Assembly (NCBI GenBank): GCA_029556005.1
Contig: JAKQGT010000081.1
Span: 1-6,853 of the forward strand
From: Chlamydiota bacterium
GTDB taxonomy: Bacteria; Chlamydiota; Chlamydiia; Chlamydiales; Simkaniaceae
Direction: 5' to 3'
Length of the DNA stretch: 6,853 nt
Shown: one piece after another, positions 5,614 through 6,853 of the stretch
How positions within the stretch are numbered: the first letter of the stretch is position 1
Layout of the letters: each line of letters begins with the position of its first letter
Program-made: the position numbers and the translations under genes
The notes under the pieces: generated by a model
What the model saw: the letters and a program-made list of their open reading frames with translations, nothing else
Databases searched by the model: none
What the model was told of the DNA's origin: nothing

Positions 5614-6851
5614 ATCTCACCCACCGTCGTTCTTTTCGAGCCATCCTATCGGTTATTTTTTTAGATAACTTAGGGCTAACGGTTGTTTATCCCCTATTTA
5701 CTCCTCTTGTGCTCATGCCTGTTTTCACCCTTCTTCCTGAGCACTCCCCCCTTTCCTTCCGTATTATTCTCTTAGGGATTCTCATTGCTGTCTTTCCCTT
5801 CGCTCAGTTTATTGCAGGTCCTTTTATTGGACACCTCGCAGACATAAAAGGGAGAAAATTTACCTTTACTTTAGCTCTCATTGGAGAGGCAATCGGATTT
5901 ATCATCACAGGATTGGCCATCCAGTTCATGAGTTATCCCTTTTTAATACTGGGAAGGATTGTTTCAGGTTTTTGTGCAGGAAATATGACCCTTTGCCTCT
6001 CTGCCATCTCTGATATGAGTCCCGAAGTCAAACAGCGGTCTCGGAATTTTGGGATCGTTGCCAGTGTCGCAGGAATCAGTTTTGTTGTCGCCATTGTCAT
6101 TGGAGGCACCCTTTCAAACACTACCATAAATCGTTTCTTTAACTCTGCGATCCCCTTTTGGGCCATCACCGCACTTTGTCTCATCAACGTGGGGATCATC
6201 CGCAGCTACTTTACAGAAACGCTGCTTCTCAAACAAGAGGCTTCTCACTCCCTTAAAAGGGCAGTAACACAAATAAGCACGATCTTCAAAACAAGTGACT
6301 TAAAATTTCTTTACCCCCTTTTTTTCTTTTTTATGCTTGGCTGGATCATCACCCTTCAATTCCTCTCCAGCTTTCTCATCGAGCATTTTGTGGGTACCAA
6401 ATGGACCATTACCATCACTTTTATCAGCATTGGCCTAGCTTGGTGCATTGGAAATATGGGTGTTAACAGGCTATTAGTCCCTTTCTTAAAGCCCAAACCC
6501 CTACTTTTTCTTGCTTTACTAGGATCGACTTTCTTTCTCTTTGTTGCTTCAGAAGCCCACAATTTTCTTCTTTTCTTTCATTTCATGCTCTTTGGAGGGC
6601 TTTTTGCATCCCTTGCATGGACCCATTGTCTTTCCCTCATATCTATCAGTGCCCCCGAGAACTTGCAAGGCAAGATCTTAGGATTAAACCAATCGGTTGC
6701 AACCCTTTCGATGGCTTTAGCCCCCCTATTCGGAGGAATGATCGGCGAGTTTGATATACGCACCATCTACCTTTTTGCAAGTTGTTCTTTGTTAATATCT
6801 ATAATTATATTAGTTTGCTTTAATTTAAAAAATTTAAAAAATCATTTTTAA
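5610..6851 (+). CDS. Major facilitator superfamily transporter (DHA1/Tet-like)
   Basis: A 413-residue protein with about 12 membrane helices (approximately 11-32, 51-73, 83-103, 110-130, 145-168, 180-198, 233-255, 266-283, 296-313, 318-340, 358-378, 384-405) and a cytoplasmic loop at 200-230. Helix 1 has FLDNLGLTVVYPLF, the Asp-x-x-Gly...Pro arrangement of drug:H+ antiporters. The loop between helices 2 and 3 has motif A, GHLADIKGRK (74-83). Helix 4 has LGRIVSGFCAG (114-124), with the motif B arginine. Motif C in helix 5 is degenerate: GISFVVAIVIGG (155-166) keeps the final GG but lacks the usual Gly-Pro. The GTG start overlaps the regulator stop by 4 nt (GTGA), with only a weak AAAAAAG upstream, so coupled translation is likely. 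The start was the only convincing one. An export role is inferred; the substrate is unknown. The stop ends 2 nt before the window edge. Confidence 0.9.
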   Translation: MNLTHRRSFRAILSVIFLDNLGLTVVYPLFTPLVLMPVFTLLPEHSPLSFRIILLGILIAVFPFAQFIAGPFIGHLADIKGRKFTFTLALIGEAIGFIITGLAIQFMSYPFLILGRIVSGFCAGNMTLCLSAISDMSPEVKQRSRNFGIVASVAGISFVVAIVIGGTLSNTTINRFFNSAIPFWAITALCLINVGIIRSYFTETLLLKQEASHSLKRAVTQISTIFKTSDLKFLYPLFFFFMLGWIITLQFLSSFLIEHFVGTKWTITITFISIGLAWCIGNMGVNRLLVPFLKPKPLLFLALLGSTFFLFVASEAHNFLLFFHFMLFGGLFASLAWTHCLSLISISAPENLQGKILGLNQSVATLSMALAPLFGGMIGEFDIRTIYLFASCSLLISIIILVCFNLKNLKNHF

Positions 6852-6853
6852 AT

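Noticed and set aside
1..6853. Defence island, prophage, transposon, CRISPR array or novel enzyme system.
   Set aside because: All sizeable frames are explained by conserved envelope, regulatory and transport genes. No transposase, integrase, repeat-spacer pattern or toxin-antitoxin pair is visible.

Overview
The window looks like a piece of chromosome from a Chlamydiales bacterium, probably an environmental (Parachlamydia/Waddlia/Simkania-like) member. I base this on remembered gene order (exbB-exbD-TonB/TolA-like-tolB-pal-LysM lipoprotein, as in the Chlamydia CT596-CT601 block), on the protein style and on the moderately AT-rich composition. No database search was possible, so the genus is left open.

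Layout: (1) 1-248, minus strand: the N-terminal part of a TatD-family metal-dependent hydrolase that runs off the left edge. (2) 249-349: a divergent intergenic region with a good sigma70-type promoter facing right and a hairpin in the predicted leader. (3) 350-4774, plus strand: a compact six-gene Tol-Pal operon: ExbB/TolQ, ExbD/TolR, a short proline-rich TonB/TolA-like protein, TolB, Pal, and a coiled-coil/LysM lipoprotein. Most junctions overlap or nearly touch (1-nt overlap, 2-nt gap, 4-nt overlap). The exceptions are a gap before tolB that carries an inverted repeat, and a 13-nt gap before pal. (4) 4775-4905: an intergenic region with inverted repeats and a probable promoter. (5) 4906-6851, plus strand: an OmpR/PhoB-type response regulator with a complete phosphorylation site and no kinase in the window, overlapping by 4 nt an MFS transporter gene that ends 2 nt before the right edge.

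How it works together: the ExbB/ExbD proton-driven motor in the inner membrane should energise the TonB/TolA-like rod across the periplasm. The rod acts on TolB and on the lipoprotein Pal, which tether the outer membrane to peptidoglycan, mainly during division. The last gene sits where CpoB (YbgF) sits in Proteobacteria but has a peptidoglycan-binding LysM domain in place of TPRs, which suggests it links the machine to septal peptidoglycan. The regulator-transporter pair is a separate unit.

The window is mostly a recognisable conserved system. The less explained parts are the intergenic inverted repeats, including a 13-nt word shared in opposite orientation by the leaders of tolB and the response regulator, the TonB-like replacement of TolA, and the LysM lipoprotein in the CpoB position. 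I see no mobile element, CRISPR array, tRNA or rRNA. No stretch over 300 bases lacks a gene.
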